NCBI GenBank assembly: GCA_018699755.1
Contig: JABIRQ010000019.1
Span: forward strand, 1-20,842
Length of the DNA: 20,842 bases
From: Rhodospirillaceae bacterium
Lineage (GTDB): Bacteria; Pseudomonadota; Alphaproteobacteria; CADEGL01
Direction: 5' to 3'
In this document: one piece after another, positions 6,541 to 14,399 of the stretch
Layout: every line of letters begins with the position of its first letter
Numbering within the stretch: the first letter of the stretch is position 1
Translations under genes and position numbers: made by a program
The notes under the pieces: generated by a model
The model's input: only the letters and a program-made list of their open reading frames with translations
What the model was told of the DNA's origin: nothing
The model's database searches: none

Positions 6541-7911
6541 ATGTTCGTCGCTGCCGATCCGCGGGAGGCCGAGGCCTTTCTCGCCGCCCATCCCGAGACC
6601 GAGACGGTCGATTTGCTGATCGCCGATCTCAACGGAATTTTCCGGGGAAAGCAGGTTGCGCCCGCCGGGCTCGGCGAGGTTTTTGCCGGGGGCGTCCGTC
6701 TGCCGGGTTCGATCTTTTCGGGGGATGTGACCGGCGCCTCGGTGGCCGAGGCAGGCTTGGTCTGGGAAATCGGCGATGCCGACCAGGCTTGCGTCGTCGT
6801 GCCGGGAAGCCTGGCCCCCGTTCCGTGGCGCAAGGCGCCCGGGGCCCAACTCCTGATGACCATGGAAGGCCAGGCGGGGGGTCCCTATTTTGCGGATCCG
6901 CGCCAAGCCCTTGCCGGCGTGGTCGAAACTCTCGCCCGCGACGGCCTGCATCCCGTGGTGGCCTTTGAATTGGAGTTCTATCTGCTCGACCGACAGACCG
7001 CTCCAGATGGCGGACCGCGCCCTCCGCGTTCGCCCAGGACGGGACGACGCCAGCGTGGCGTGCAGGTCTATGGCATGGCCGAATTGGACGAATTCGAGGA
7101 TCTGTTCCGCGATCTCGCCGCGGGGGCCGAGGCCCAGGGCCTGCCCATCGACATGACCATCGCGGAATACGCGCCTGGTCAATACGAGACAAACCTGCAC
7201 CACGGCGCCGATCCGTTGCGCGCGGCGGATCAGGCCTTGTTGCTGAAGCGCCTGGTGCGGGGCGTGGCGCAGGCTCATGGCTACGATGCGACTTTCCTGT
7301 CTAAGCCGTTCGCCGATCAGGCAGGCAACGGCATGCATCTGCATGTGAGCCTGTGTGACGAGGCGGGAAGCAACATCTTCGCGTCCGAAGCCAAGGAGGG
7401 CAGTGCGGCGCTGCGCCACGGCATCGGCGGCCTGGGCGCGACGATGGTGGAAAGCATGGCGATCTTCGCCGCCAACCCGAACGCGTTTCGGCGGTTCCAG
7501 GCGGGCAGCTATGCGCCGCTCTCGCCAAGCTGGGGCTACGACAACCGGACGGTGGCCTTTCGCATCCCGTTCGGCCCGTCCGAAAGCCGCCGGGTCGAAC
7601 ATCGACTCTCGGGGGCGGACGCCAATCCTTATCTGGTGTTGGCGGCGATTCTCGCGGGATTGCATCACGGGATTGTCCGGAAGATCGATCCCGGAGAACG
7701 CACGGTCGGCAACGCCTATGAGCAGCACGGCACCACCGTGCCGACCCGGTGGGAGGATGCGCTGGACGCCCTGGCGGACGGCGAGATCCTGCCGCGCTAT
7801 ATCGATCCGGACCTGCTGCGCGTTTACCGAACGACCAAGGAGAGCGAACGCCGGTCCTTTCTGCGCGAGGTGCCGCCGGCCGAACGCGCCCTCTTTCTGC
7901 GGGCCGTGTAA
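6541..7911 (+). CDS. Second glutamine-synthetase-family ligase, probable gamma-glutamyl-amine synthetase
   Basis: 456 residues of the glutamine synthetase fold, distinct in sequence from the neighbouring puuA product. It shows DLNGIFRGKQV (29-39), FELEFYLLD (142-150) with its Glu pair, Glu209 and Glu216 in AEYAPGQYETNLHH, His266 in NGMHLHVSL, Arg336 in NRTVAFRIP, and Glu353 and Arg355 in RVEHRLSGADANPY, so it should be catalytically competent. Context with puuB (1-nt overlap) points to glutamylation of an amine, possibly a different one from putrescine. A basic, proline-rich loop lies at about 155-172. The ATG at 6541 is the first start after an in-frame TAG at 6526 and has no clear Shine-Dalgarno, so expression may be low or regulated. 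It could equally be a glutamate-isopropylamide- or ethanolamine-type ligase. Confidence 0.8.
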   Translation: MFVAADPREAEAFLAAHPETETVDLLIADLNGIFRGKQVAPAGLGEVFAGGVRLPGSIFSGDVTGASVAEAGLVWEIGDADQACVVVPGSLAPVPWRKAPGAQLLMTMEGQAGGPYFADPRQALAGVVETLARDGLHPVVAFELEFYLLDRQTAPDGGPRPPRSPRTGRRQRGVQVYGMAELDEFEDLFRDLAAGAEAQGLPIDMTIAEYAPGQYETNLHHGADPLRAADQALLLKRLVRGVAQAHGYDATFLSKPFADQAGNGMHLHVSLCDEAGSNIFASEAKEGSAALRHGIGGLGATMVESMAIFAANPNAFRRFQAGSYAPLSPSWGYDNRTVAFRIPFGPSESRRVEHRLSGADANPYLVLAAILAGLHHGIVRKIDPGERTVGNAYEQHGTTVPTRWEDALDALADGEILPRYIDPDLLRVYRTTKESERRSFLREVPPAERALFLRAV

Positions 7912-9188
7912 TGGCCGAGGAGCATGTCGACTCCTATTACGGGGCCTCGGCGAACTCGTCGCACGGACGGGAGTCACTTCAAGGCGATATCTCCTGCGAC
8001 GTCTGTGTGATCGGTGCCGGCTTCACCGGCTTGACGGTCGCGCTGGAACTGGCGGAGAAGGGGCTCGACGTCGTCGTGCTGGAGGCCGCGTGGGCGGCCT
8101 GGGGGGCGTCGGGGCGCAACGGCGGCCAAATCTGCTCGGGCTTTTCTGCCGATATGGACAAGATCGAGGGTTGGGTCGGGACGGAGGATGCGCGCCGGCT
8201 TTGGTCGATGGCCGAGGAGGGCAAGGCCATCATCGCGGAGCGGGTGGCGCGCCATGCCATCCCCTGCGACCTCAAATACGGTTACCTCTATGCCGCCGAC
8301 AGACCGAAGCATCGGGCCTGGCTGGCGCCGATGGTGCGCGACTGGAACGAGACCTACGGCTACGACCAGGCGCGCGTGGTCGGGCGAGAGGAGTTGCGTG
8401 GCCTGGTGCGGACCGATCGCTATCTGGGCGGTGTGCTGGATGAAGGCGGCGGGCATCTTCATCCGCTCAATTATGCCCTGGGTCTGGCCACGGCGGCGGA
8501 GGCGGCCGGGGTGCGGATCTTCGAGAATTCTCCGGTCACGGCCATCGATACGGGAGCAAACCCCTGGGCGCGCACCGAGGCGGGCCGGGTTCGGGCCAAG
8601 TTCCTGGCGATCGCCGCCAATGCATATCTAGGCGGTGTCGCGCCCGATCTGCGCCGGCATATTATGCCGGTCGGGACCTATATCGTGGCGACCGAGCCCT
8701 TGGGCGAAGAGGGCGCCGCCGCTGTCCTGCCGACGGATCTGGCCGTGGCCGATCTGAACTTCGCCATCAGCTATTTCCGGCTGTCGGCCGACCGGCGCAT
8801 GCTGTTCGGCACCGGGGTCAGCTATTCGACCGTGCCGCCGCCCAACACGGCCGAGCGATACCGGAAGAAGATGGTGGATCTGTTCCCGCAGCTCGCGGAA
8901 GCACGGATCGACTATATCTGGGGCGGCTTTGTCGGCATCAGCCGGGAGCGCACCCCCCATCTCGGCCGCCTTTCGCCCACGACCTATTTCGCCCAGGGTT
9001 TCTCCGGGCACGGGGTTTCGCTGACGGGTGTCGCGGGGCGGGTGGTCGCCGAGGCGATCGCCGGTCAAGCCGGGCGCTTCGACGTCTTCGCCAAGCTGCC
9101 CCATACGGCCTTCCCCGGCGGCCGCTTGTTGCGCACCCCGCTGCTCGTCCTCGCCATGACCTGGATCAGGCTGCGCGAGCTGATCTAG
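7911..9188 (+). CDS. puuB: Gamma-glutamylputrescine oxidase (FAD, DAO family)
   Basis: Flavoenzyme expected to oxidise the primary amine of gamma-glutamylputrescine with O2, giving the gamma-glutamylated aldehyde, ammonia and peroxide. The 425 residues begin with a DSYYGASAN segment (7-15) closely like the SSYYAASAN of E. coli PuuB, then ISCDVCVIGAGFTGL (27-41) with the Rossmann GxGxxG, then GASGRNGGQ (65-73), GGHLHPLNYALGLA, and a C-terminal FAQGFSGHGVSLTGVAGR and LPHTAFPGGRLLRTPL, all as in PuuB. The ATG at 7911 shares one base with the TAA of the upstream ligase, so the pair is probably coupled translationally; longer open frames upstream overlap the ligase and are not used. Its last 23 bp overlap the 3' end of a convergent gene. 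Confidence 0.88.
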   Translation: MAEEHVDSYYGASANSSHGRESLQGDISCDVCVIGAGFTGLTVALELAEKGLDVVVLEAAWAAWGASGRNGGQICSGFSADMDKIEGWVGTEDARRLWSMAEEGKAIIAERVARHAIPCDLKYGYLYAADRPKHRAWLAPMVRDWNETYGYDQARVVGREELRGLVRTDRYLGGVLDEGGGHLHPLNYALGLATAAEAAGVRIFENSPVTAIDTGANPWARTEAGRVRAKFLAIAANAYLGGVAPDLRRHIMPVGTYIVATEPLGEEGAAAVLPTDLAVADLNFAISYFRLSADRRMLFGTGVSYSTVPPPNTAERYRKKMVDLFPQLAEARIDYIWGGFVGISRERTPHLGRLSPTTYFAQGFSGHGVSLTGVAGRVVAEAIAGQAGRFDVFAKLPHTAFPGGRLLRTPLLVLAMTWIRLRELI

Positions 9189-10472
9189 CGTCCAGCCCGT
9201 CCCGGGTTCGCCAGGCGGCGCGCATCGCCGCGAGGACCGGGCGGCGCAGGCCGTGGAAGGGCAGGGGCCGCAGGTCCGTGACGGGCCAGGCGTCGCGCGC
9301 GGCCTCTCCGCCGCGGATGCGCAGGCTCAGTTCGCGCCCCATGATGGTGGCCAGGGCCACGCCGCGCCCCTGATAGCCGAGGGCCGTCCAGAGCCCGGGC
9401 GCGGGATTGTGGATATGGGGCAGATGATCGGCGGTCATGGCGATCCAGCCCGACCAGGCGTGTTGCCATGCGCCCGCCTCGATCTGCGGAAAGCGCGCCC
9501 GCGCGTCCGCCCGCAGCCGGCATGGATATGCGGTGCATGCGCATGGTTCAGGGCCCCGCGCCCGCCCAGGATCAGATGGCCCTTTGTATCCAACCGGAAA
9601 AAGGAGAGCAGCCGCTTGGTGTCGGACGCGACCTGGCCGCCGGGCAGAATGGCTCCGCGCAGATTGGCCGAGAGCGGCGCGCTGGCCACCAGGAACGGGC
9701 GGACGGGCACGATACTGCGCCCGAGCCCCGGCCAGAGGCCGGTGTCGTAGGCGTTTGTGGCCAGGACGACCGTGTCCGCGATCACGGCGCTTCGCGCGGT
9801 CGATACGCGCCAGCGCGTGCCTTCGCGGGCCAGGGCAGTGACGGCCGAATCGCCGTGGATCGCGACGCCGAGATCGAGACAGGCGCGGGCCATGCCGCGG
9901 GTCAGGGCCAGGGGCTGCACCCCGCCGCCGCGCCGGTCGATCCAGCCGCCGGCATAGCCGGCTACCCCGGTCATTTCCGCCACCCGATCCCGACTCAGGA
10001 GTTCGCAGGCCACGCCGCGCTCGGCCCATTGCTCGGCCCCCGCGGCGACCATACGCAGGCCCCGGTCTCCCACCGCGGGTTGGATCCAGCCTTCGTTGAC
10101 GAGATCGCAGCGAATCCCGAAGCGCCGGATCAGGGCGTAGAGCATGTCCGGCCCGCCGCCCCCGACGCGCCATAGGTGAGCCCCGGTCTCGGGCCCGAAC
10201 ATGCGCTCCAATTCCTCGGGTTCGTATTTGAGGCCGGCGATGACCTGGCCGACGTTCCGGCCCGACGCGCCCCAGCCAGGCTCACGCGCTTCCAGCACGA
10301 CGACATCGGCGCCCGCTTCCCTGAGGTGAAGCGCGGTCGATAGCCCGGTGTAGCCGGCCCCTACGATGGCGACATCGGCGCGCCGCTCGCCTTCCATCGG
10401 CGGGCAATCGACCGCGTCCTCGGCGCTCGTCCCTGACCAGAGCGCTCGAGCGAAATCCTGGTGGTCGCCCAT
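9166..10472 (-). pseudogene. FAD-dependent DAO-family oxidoreductase, frameshifted (fifth of five in tandem)
   Basis: Start ATG at 10472, 11 nt after the stop of the preceding gene. The first frame encodes about 317 residues: ADVAIVGAGYTGLS (32-45), GWGASGRNVGQV, VVLATNAYDTGLWPG, then LILGGRGALNHAHAPHIHA. Near 9520 the family sequence moves to another frame and resumes as RLRADARARFPQIEAGAWQHAWSGWIAMTADHLPHIH and GYQGRGVALATIMG, ending at TGA 9168-9166. Joined, the product would be about 435 residues, the same as its neighbours. The change equals one missing base (or two extra); loss of a C where GCC CGG CTG would be expected is the simplest case. No slippery heptamer is evident, so programmed frameshifting is unlikely. 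A sequencing error is possible; otherwise this is a recent pseudogene lacking the C-terminal FAD-contacting segment. Confidence 0.85.
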
Positions 10473-10483
10473 GACGCAGCGGC

Positions 10484-11773
10484 CTACTCGATGAGGTTGC
10501 GCAGGCGATAGGCGCTGAACGCCGATTCGTAGAAGGCCTGCCACAGAACCCTACGCCGGATCGGACGAACCGGAGTGACGGGCAACGGCATGTCTGCCAA
10601 CGGCTTGCCGTCGACGATGCGGGCGGTGATCTGTTGGCCCCAGAAGGTTCCGGGCGCGATGCCCCGGCCGTTGTAGCCGAGGGTCATGATCAGATTCTCG
10701 GCGGGTTCGTGCAGGCGCGGGAGGTGGTCCGGGGTGAAGCCGATGGTACCCGCCCATTTGTAGCTCCAGGATATGCCGTCCAATTGCGGGAAGAGTCGGC
10801 GCAGCATCCGGTTGACCCAGGCGCTGGAACGGCCGGGATTGGCCCGCGGCAGATAACCGAGCGAGCCGACCATCAGGCGCTGGTCGCGGTCCTTGCGGGC
10901 GAAATTCATCACCGGCTGGACGTCGTACATGGCGTGACCGCCCGGCAGGATCGACTCCCGGATGTTTTCGCCCAGCGGCTCGGAGGCAAAGGCGTAGCAG
11001 CCGATCGGCGTGACGCTTTGCTTGACGCCGGGCCACAGGTCATCGGAATAGGCGTTGGTCGCCAAGACGACATGACCCGCCGTCACTACCCCGCGCGCGG
11101 TCGAGACGCGCCAGGTTTCACCTCGACGCTCGAGCCTCGTTACGGGCGACGCGGTATGCAGGCGCGCGCCCTCCGTCTGCGCCGCGCTGGCCAGGCCGCG
11201 GACATAGCTGAGCGGCTGGATGGCGGCGCTGCGGTGGTCGATAATCCCGCCAAGATAGCGTTTCGTGCCCAGCAGTTCCTCGGCACGCCCTGCGTTGAAC
11301 AGCTCGACATTCGCGCCCCGCGCCTGCCACTGGCGGGCGTGTTCCTCCAGCGCCTTGAACCCCCGGCGGTTGTGGGCCGCCTTGATCACGCCCTTGCGCA
11401 CCAAGTCGCACTCGATGCCGTAGCGCTCGACGAGGTCGAACACCGTCTGGGGAGCGTCGTTGAGGCCGTCCAGCATCCGTTGACCATGGACCGGGCCGGC
11501 GCGGCGGATCACCTCCTCCGGATCGAGCCAGGACCCGGCGTTCACCAGGCCCATGTTGCGACCCGAACCGCCCCAGCCGAACTCCTTGGCTTCCAACAGG
11601 ATCACCGACTTGCCGGTGAGGGCGAGATGCAAGGCGGTAGAGCAGCCGGTGAAGCCGCCACCGATAATGGCGACGTCGGCCTGGGCTTCACCCTCGAAGG
11701 GCGTCGTCTCGGGCGCTGGCGCAGCGGTTGCGTGCCAGAGGGAATCGTGAAGGGAAGGATCTCGCCGCAGCAT
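10484..11773 (-). CDS. FAD-dependent DAO-family amine oxidoreductase (fourth of five in tandem)
   Basis: 429 residues. The dinucleotide-binding motif is IIGGGFTGCS (36-45), followed by GWGGSGRNMGLVNAG, ATNAYSDDLWPGVKQSVTPIG, and the C-terminal WAGTIGFTPDHLPRLHEPAENLIMTLGYNGRGIAPGT region that closes over FAD. The N-terminus (SLHDSLWHATA...FEGEAQADVAI) places it with the third and fifth genes of the array. Family members oxidise C-N bonds of amino acids, N-methyl amino acids or glutamylated amines; the substrate here is unknown but the setting suggests amines. The ATG at 11773 has GAGAA about 8 nt upstream; it is 17 nt from the stop of the gene before it. No signal peptide, so cytoplasmic. Confidence 0.85.
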   Translation of the reverse strand: MLRRDPSLHDSLWHATAAPAPETTPFEGEAQADVAIIGGGFTGCSTALHLALTGKSVILLEAKEFGWGGSGRNMGLVNAGSWLDPEEVIRRAGPVHGQRMLDGLNDAPQTVFDLVERYGIECDLVRKGVIKAAHNRRGFKALEEHARQWQARGANVELFNAGRAEELLGTKRYLGGIIDHRSAAIQPLSYVRGLASAAQTEGARLHTASPVTRLERRGETWRVSTARGVVTAGHVVLATNAYSDDLWPGVKQSVTPIGCYAFASEPLGENIRESILPGGHAMYDVQPVMNFARKDRDQRLMVGSLGYLPRANPGRSSAWVNRMLRRLFPQLDGISWSYKWAGTIGFTPDHLPRLHEPAENLIMTLGYNGRGIAPGTFWGQQITARIVDGKPLADMPLPVTPVRPIRRRVLWQAFYESAFSAYRLRNLIE

Positions 11774-11790
11774 TGTTCATTCTCGTTTCT

Positions 11791-13077
11791 CTATGGCAGC
11801 CAAGCGAGCACTCTAAACGCTCGGATGCCCAGTTCGTAAGAGGCCGCGCGCAGAAGGCGCAGGGGAATCGGCCGGATCGGCTTAACTGGCAGGGGGCAGT
11901 CCTCGTCGGCCATGGTGCCCCGAATCCGCTCGGCGACGATCTTGCCGCCCAGGGTGGCCGACGTAATGCCCCGACCGCTGAACCCGCAACAGATCGTCAG
12001 GCCCGGCGCAGGCTCGTGCAGGCGAGGCAAGTGGTCGTCGGACAGGCCGATCGTGCCGCCCCATTTGAACTCGAACGGTATGTCGCCGACCTGTGGAAAA
12101 TGGCGGCGGAGCTGCAGGCGCGGCCAGCGGTCGAACGGCGAGTTCTTGAACAGGGGCGGATAGCCCAGGATCGAGATCATGATGCGGTTCGAGGCCACCA
12201 TGTGGAGATAGGTCGAAATCGGCGCGGCCTCGAAGGTCGAGGTGCGCTGGGGCAGAATCGTCTTTCGCAGGTTGTCGCTCAGCGGCACGGTCGCGGTGGC
12301 ATAGGTTCCGATCGGAACCATGCTGCGTTTCAGTCCAGGCCAGAGATCGTCGGAATAGGCGTCGGTCGCGATGACCGCGCGCTCGGCCGTGACCGCGCCC
12401 CGGTCGGTTTCGGCTCGCCAACCGTCGGCCGTTTGGGCGAGGCGGCGCACGCGGGAACTCGTATGGATCGTCGCGCCGAGCGAGATCGCCCCCTCGGCGA
12501 GGCCCAGGGCGTAGTTCAACGGATGGATGTTGCCCGCCCGCTTGTCGAGCATCGCGGCCCGATAGCGCCGGTTACCGACGATGGCCGCCGTGCGCTCTTC
12601 GTCCAGCAGTTCGACGTCGAATCCGTAGGCGGAAAGCTGGGCGTGGCGCGCCTCGACCGCGCGCACGCCCTTGGACGAGCGGCCGACATAGATATTGCCT
12701 GTCCGCATGAGGTCGCAGCGGATGTCGAAGCGCTTCACCAACCCCTCGACCAGTTCGTAGGTGCCGCCGAAGGCTTCGTTGAAGCGCCGCCCGGTCGCTT
12801 CGCCCAGCAGGCCCTCGACCACCTTGGGGTCGGCCCAGACGCCGGGATTGACCTGACCCATGTTGCGGCCCGAACCGCCATGGCCGATGCCCTTGGCTTC
12901 CAGCACGACGACATCGACCCCGGCCTCTGCCAGATGGATGGCGCAAGACAGGCCCGTGAAGCCCGCGCCGACGATCACCACATCGGCGCGCCGCTCCCCT
13001 TCCAGCGGAACGGTGTCCGGCGGCTCGTTGGCGGTGCCGGCCCAGAGAGAGGGGCCGAGATGGTCGAGGGGTTTCAT
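11791..13077 (-). CDS. FAD-dependent DAO-family amine oxidoreductase (third of five in tandem)
   Basis: 428 residues. The start ATG at 13077-13075 overlaps the TGA of the upstream gene (ATGA), which fixes this start and implies coupled translation; a longer open frame upstream is not used. The N-terminus MKPLDHLGPSLWAGTA is like its two downstream neighbours. VVIVGAGFTGLS (33-44) is the FAD-binding GxGxxG, and GHGGSGRNMGQVNPG follows. GNIHPLNYALGLAEGA resembles the PuuB substrate-domain segment. The C-terminus has WGGTIGLSDDHLPRLHEPAPGLTICCGFSGRGIT. Probable cytoplasmic amine oxidase or dehydrogenase, possibly on glutamylated polyamines; substrate unproven. Confidence 0.85.
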   Translation of the reverse strand: MKPLDHLGPSLWAGTANEPPDTVPLEGERRADVVIVGAGFTGLSCAIHLAEAGVDVVVLEAKGIGHGGSGRNMGQVNPGVWADPKVVEGLLGEATGRRFNEAFGGTYELVEGLVKRFDIRCDLMRTGNIYVGRSSKGVRAVEARHAQLSAYGFDVELLDEERTAAIVGNRRYRAAMLDKRAGNIHPLNYALGLAEGAISLGATIHTSSRVRRLAQTADGWRAETDRGAVTAERAVIATDAYSDDLWPGLKRSMVPIGTYATATVPLSDNLRKTILPQRTSTFEAAPISTYLHMVASNRIMISILGYPPLFKNSPFDRWPRLQLRRHFPQVGDIPFEFKWGGTIGLSDDHLPRLHEPAPGLTICCGFSGRGITSATLGGKIVAERIRGTMADEDCPLPVKPIRPIPLRLLRAASYELGIRAFRVLAWLP

Positions 13078-14387
13078 CCGCGCCAGAGGTCGATGCGGTC
13101 GCGCATGTTGTAGTAGCCCATCATCGCGGGCAGGAACCACGGCGTGCCGAAATAGAGCGGGCGGGTCGGGAAGTTGCGTTCGTCCAGCGCGGTTCCGCCG
13201 TCGTCCTCGCCCAGGATGCGCTGGGCCGTCTTGTGGCCCAGATAAGTGCCCAACGGCAGGCCCGCCCCGCAATAGCCGAGGGCGTAGTGGATGCCGTCAC
13301 GTACGCCTGTATGGGGCAGCTTGTCGAAGGTGAAGCCCATCGTACCGTCCCAGCAATGGGTCAGCTTTACATCCGCCAGTTCGGGGAAGATGGCGACCAG
13401 GCCGTCGCGCAGCAGGCGCGCCTTGTTGCGCAGATCGCCGTCGTTTATGCCGGTGCGCCCGAAGCAGATGAGACGGGTGTTGTCCGGGCTCAACCGCACG
13501 GCCCAGATGTTGTTGCGGGAATCGATGAAGGTCCGGCCGCCGGGCATCATGCGCTTCAACTGTTGGGCCGGCAGGGGCTCGGTGGCGATGATATAGGCCT
13601 TCACCGGCACGATGCGCCGTTGCAGCCAACCCATCTCGGCGCCGCGATAGCCGTTGGTCGCCATCAGCACGTCGCGCGCCTGAACCGTGCCTCGGGCGGT
13701 CGTGACGGTGAAGCCGCCGCCGGAAGCCCGGGCGACGTTCGTGACCGGGGTGTTGGCGATCACCCGCGCGTCGGCGTTGCGCACCCGCTCCATCAGGCCG
13801 AGCTGGTAGAGGCCGGGATGCACCGCGCCGACGCCGTGAATCAGAAGGCCGCCATGGCAGAAATCGGTATCGATCTCGCGCTTCTGCTCGGCCTTCGGAA
13901 TCATCTCGGCCTCGATCTCGACGCCGTGTTCGCGGATCGCTTCGAGGTCCGTGGCGAAATGGTCGTAGTGACGCGGCGTGCTGGCGCCGATGAAGCGACC
14001 GCAATAGACGAAGCCGCACTCGATCTGCTCCTTCTCGATCAGATCGACGACGTAGTGATGGGCGGCGACGGCGTCGTTTTGAAGGCGGGCGGCTTCCTTC
14101 GCGCCGTGCTTCTTCATCAGCGGCTCGAACTTGTGCCACAAGGTGCGGCCGACATAGCCGGCGTTGCGGGTGCTGGCGCCGTAACCCGGATCCTCGGCCT
14201 CGATGACGACGGTGTCGCGCCCGCCGCGCGCTGCCGTCAGAGCGGCGGAGAGCCCGGTGAAGCCGGAACCGACGACGGCCAGGTCGCAGGTCTTGGGCAG
14301 GGGCTCGGGATCGAGCTTGGGGCGCGGCGCGGCCTCCCACCAATAGGGATCGGTCTTGAAGCTTTCGGCGAAGATATCGTCGACCAT
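13074..14387 (-). CDS. FAD-dependent DAO-family oxidoreductase (second of five in tandem)
   Basis: 437 residues. The N-terminal ESFKTDPYWWEAAPRP segment (8-23) is nearly repeated in the first gene of the array (EDFSTEPYWWREAPRP) and absent from the other three. FAD-binding LAVVGSGFTGLS is at 36-47, then GYGASTRNAGYVGRT, which has Thr-Arg-Asn-Ala where the other type has Ser-Gly-Arg-Asn. Later segments are GAVHPGLYQLGL, MATNGYRG, HCWDGTMGFTFDKLPHTG and LGYCGAGLPLGTYLG. The ATG at 14387 has a strong AGGAG about 8 nt upstream, just inside the 12-nt gap after the first gene. Its stop overlaps the next start. Substrate unknown. Confidence 0.85.
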   Translation of the reverse strand: MVDDIFAESFKTDPYWWEAAPRPKLDPEPLPKTCDLAVVGSGFTGLSAALTAARGGRDTVVIEAEDPGYGASTRNAGYVGRTLWHKFEPLMKKHGAKEAARLQNDAVAAHHYVVDLIEKEQIECGFVYCGRFIGASTPRHYDHFATDLEAIREHGVEIEAEMIPKAEQKREIDTDFCHGGLLIHGVGAVHPGLYQLGLMERVRNADARVIANTPVTNVARASGGGFTVTTARGTVQARDVLMATNGYRGAEMGWLQRRIVPVKAYIIATEPLPAQQLKRMMPGGRTFIDSRNNIWAVRLSPDNTRLICFGRTGINDGDLRNKARLLRDGLVAIFPELADVKLTHCWDGTMGFTFDKLPHTGVRDGIHYALGYCGAGLPLGTYLGHKTAQRILGEDDGGTALDERNFPTRPLYFGTPWFLPAMMGYYNMRDRIDLWRG

Positions 14388-14399
14388 GGCTCGGCTCTC

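Noticed and set aside
6439..7977. 512-residue minus-strand open frame opposite the second ligase gene
   Set aside because: The plus-strand gene has a complete glutamine synthetase active site; the antisense frame has no recognisable motif.
9435..9540. Programmed frameshifting as an explanation for the broken fifth oxidoreductase
   Set aside because: No slippery heptamer or obvious stimulatory structure is evident at the junction; a one-base loss in a short C run is simpler.
11728..13113. Long plus-strand open frame opposite the third oxidoreductase gene, and a similar one at 10634-11839
   Set aside because: Both are antisense shadows of well-supported flavoenzyme genes and show no domain or ribosome-binding site.
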